Assembly: GCA_049472395.1 (NCBI GenBank)
Contig: JBLIRR010000016.1
Span: 1-64,000 of the forward strand
Length of the DNA: 64,000 bases
Direction: 5' to 3'
Origin: JBLIRR01 sp049472395
GTDB taxonomy: Bacteria > SZUA-182 > DTGQ01 > JBLIRR01
Position numbers and translations under genes: made by a program. This document shows, piece by piece, positions 63,699 to 64,000 of the stretch; position 1 is the first letter of the stretch, and the number at the start of each line of letters is the position of its first letter. A model generated the notes under the pieces. It ran no database searches and had not been told where the DNA came from. It was given only the letters and a program-made list of their open reading frames with translations.

Positions 63699-64000
63699 TT
63701 ACATGACCCAAAGGGGCAGGCCGGTTTCTTCGTCAAAGCCACGCACAAAATCAGGGCCTTCTAACGCTTGCACTATGAATTCACAAGCGAAGATTATCGT
63801 ACCAGGCGCAAGGTGCCCTCCATAGGCCTTACTATCTTCCGCAGCCAAGGTAATATGAGCATGGACAATAGGGGTGTTATCCTTCATCGAAATATTTCCA
63901 ATAAGTTTGGTAATTTCAAGGGGCTGATCAAAGATTCGAAATTGATATTCCCGGTTTCGTTGATTATAGAATCCAAGTCGTGCCTTTTGCACCGCACCAA
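63699..64000 (-). CDS. DUF296/PPC-domain protein, 5' part cut by window
   Basis: The C-terminal ~100 residues of a PPC (DUF296) domain: GAVQKARLGFYN and PIVHAHITLAAEDSKAYGGHL match the family. The frame continues past GTG 63992 to the window edge, and the preceding Gly-Ala fits the family's SGIGAV motif, so the N-terminal third lies outside. PPC proteins are trimeric and often DNA-associated in bacteria and archaea; role unknown. Confidence 0.82.
   Translation of the reverse strand, partial: GAVQKARLGFYNQRNREYQFRIFDQPLEITKLIGNISMKDNTPIVHAHITLAAEDSKAYGGHLAPGTIIFACEFIVQALEGPDFVRGFDEETGLPLWVM

Overview
The window comes from an AT-rich, Gram-negative (two-membrane) bacterium, probably uncultured. 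Outer-membrane clues are an LpxL/HtrB-type lipid A acyltransferase, a Wzi-like capsule protein, an SLBB polysaccharide exporter and a GspE/PilB pilus or secretion ATPase. MopE-type repeats (CDNKDNDCDG), a sun/rsmB-PASTA-rpe operon, HTH-receiver regulators and a selenium-metabolism LysR cluster are features I associate with Desulfobacterota, Nitrospirota or neighbouring candidate phyla. I cannot fix the taxon from sequence alone. No rRNA, tRNA, CRISPR array, phage or transposase was seen.

Layout. 1-833 (minus, cut by the edge): secreted fibronectin III + Cys-rich repeat protein with nearly identical 144-bp repeats. 1020-8682 (minus): chemotaxis operon cheA-cheW-substrate-binding protein-MCP-cheB-cheR, then queH; cheA is internally deleted and carries a TGA stop. 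8837-10927: a strongly promoted dockerin/HYR protein. 10931-13972 (minus): GspE/PilB ATPase with a long extra N-terminus. 14308-20462: polysaccharide export operon (SLBB, Wzz, Wzi). 20650-24288: selenium-metabolism cluster (YedE, TusA/YedF-like, DUF3343, NAD(P)HX-dehydratase-like, LysR). 24495-25366: two small secreted proteins. 25358-27199 (minus): HTH-receiver regulator and purD. 27722-31929: rsmB-PASTA-rpe-TPR operon. 31937-35199 (minus): amidohydrolase and a large secreted carboxypeptidase-regulatory-domain protein. 35337-36541: lipid A acyltransferase and a small Cys-rich protein (DUF6485-like). 36719-41638: prkA-yeaH-spoVR stress operon. 41827-43764: PAS histidine kinase behind a palindromic promoter. 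43781-51086 (minus): complete seven-gene V-type ATPase operon (E, DUF2764, A, B, D, I, K). 51445-52008 (minus): second HTH-receiver regulator. 52187-60148 (minus): two-gene SUF system, a DsbA-like oxidoreductase and a ~1,700-residue duplicated membrane protein. 60245-63558 (minus): hybrid kinase, HDOD protein and Cys-rich protein. 63699-64000 (minus): partial DUF296/PPC gene.

How it fits together. Most genes lie in tightly packed operons with ATGA-, TTGA- or TAATG-type stop/start overlaps, and several operons are led by readable sigma70 promoters with 17-bp spacers. Themes are sensing (chemotaxis, two hybrid/PAS kinases, HDOD, two HTH-receivers), envelope and secretion, selenium handling and ion-coupled energy conversion (V-ATPase with a Na+-type ion site). 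The best candidates for something undescribed are the fused-duplicate giant membrane protein, whose signal peptide lies upstream of the first conventional start codon, and the kinase-HDOD-Cys-rich protein operon. The collapsed cheA is the most striking anomaly.
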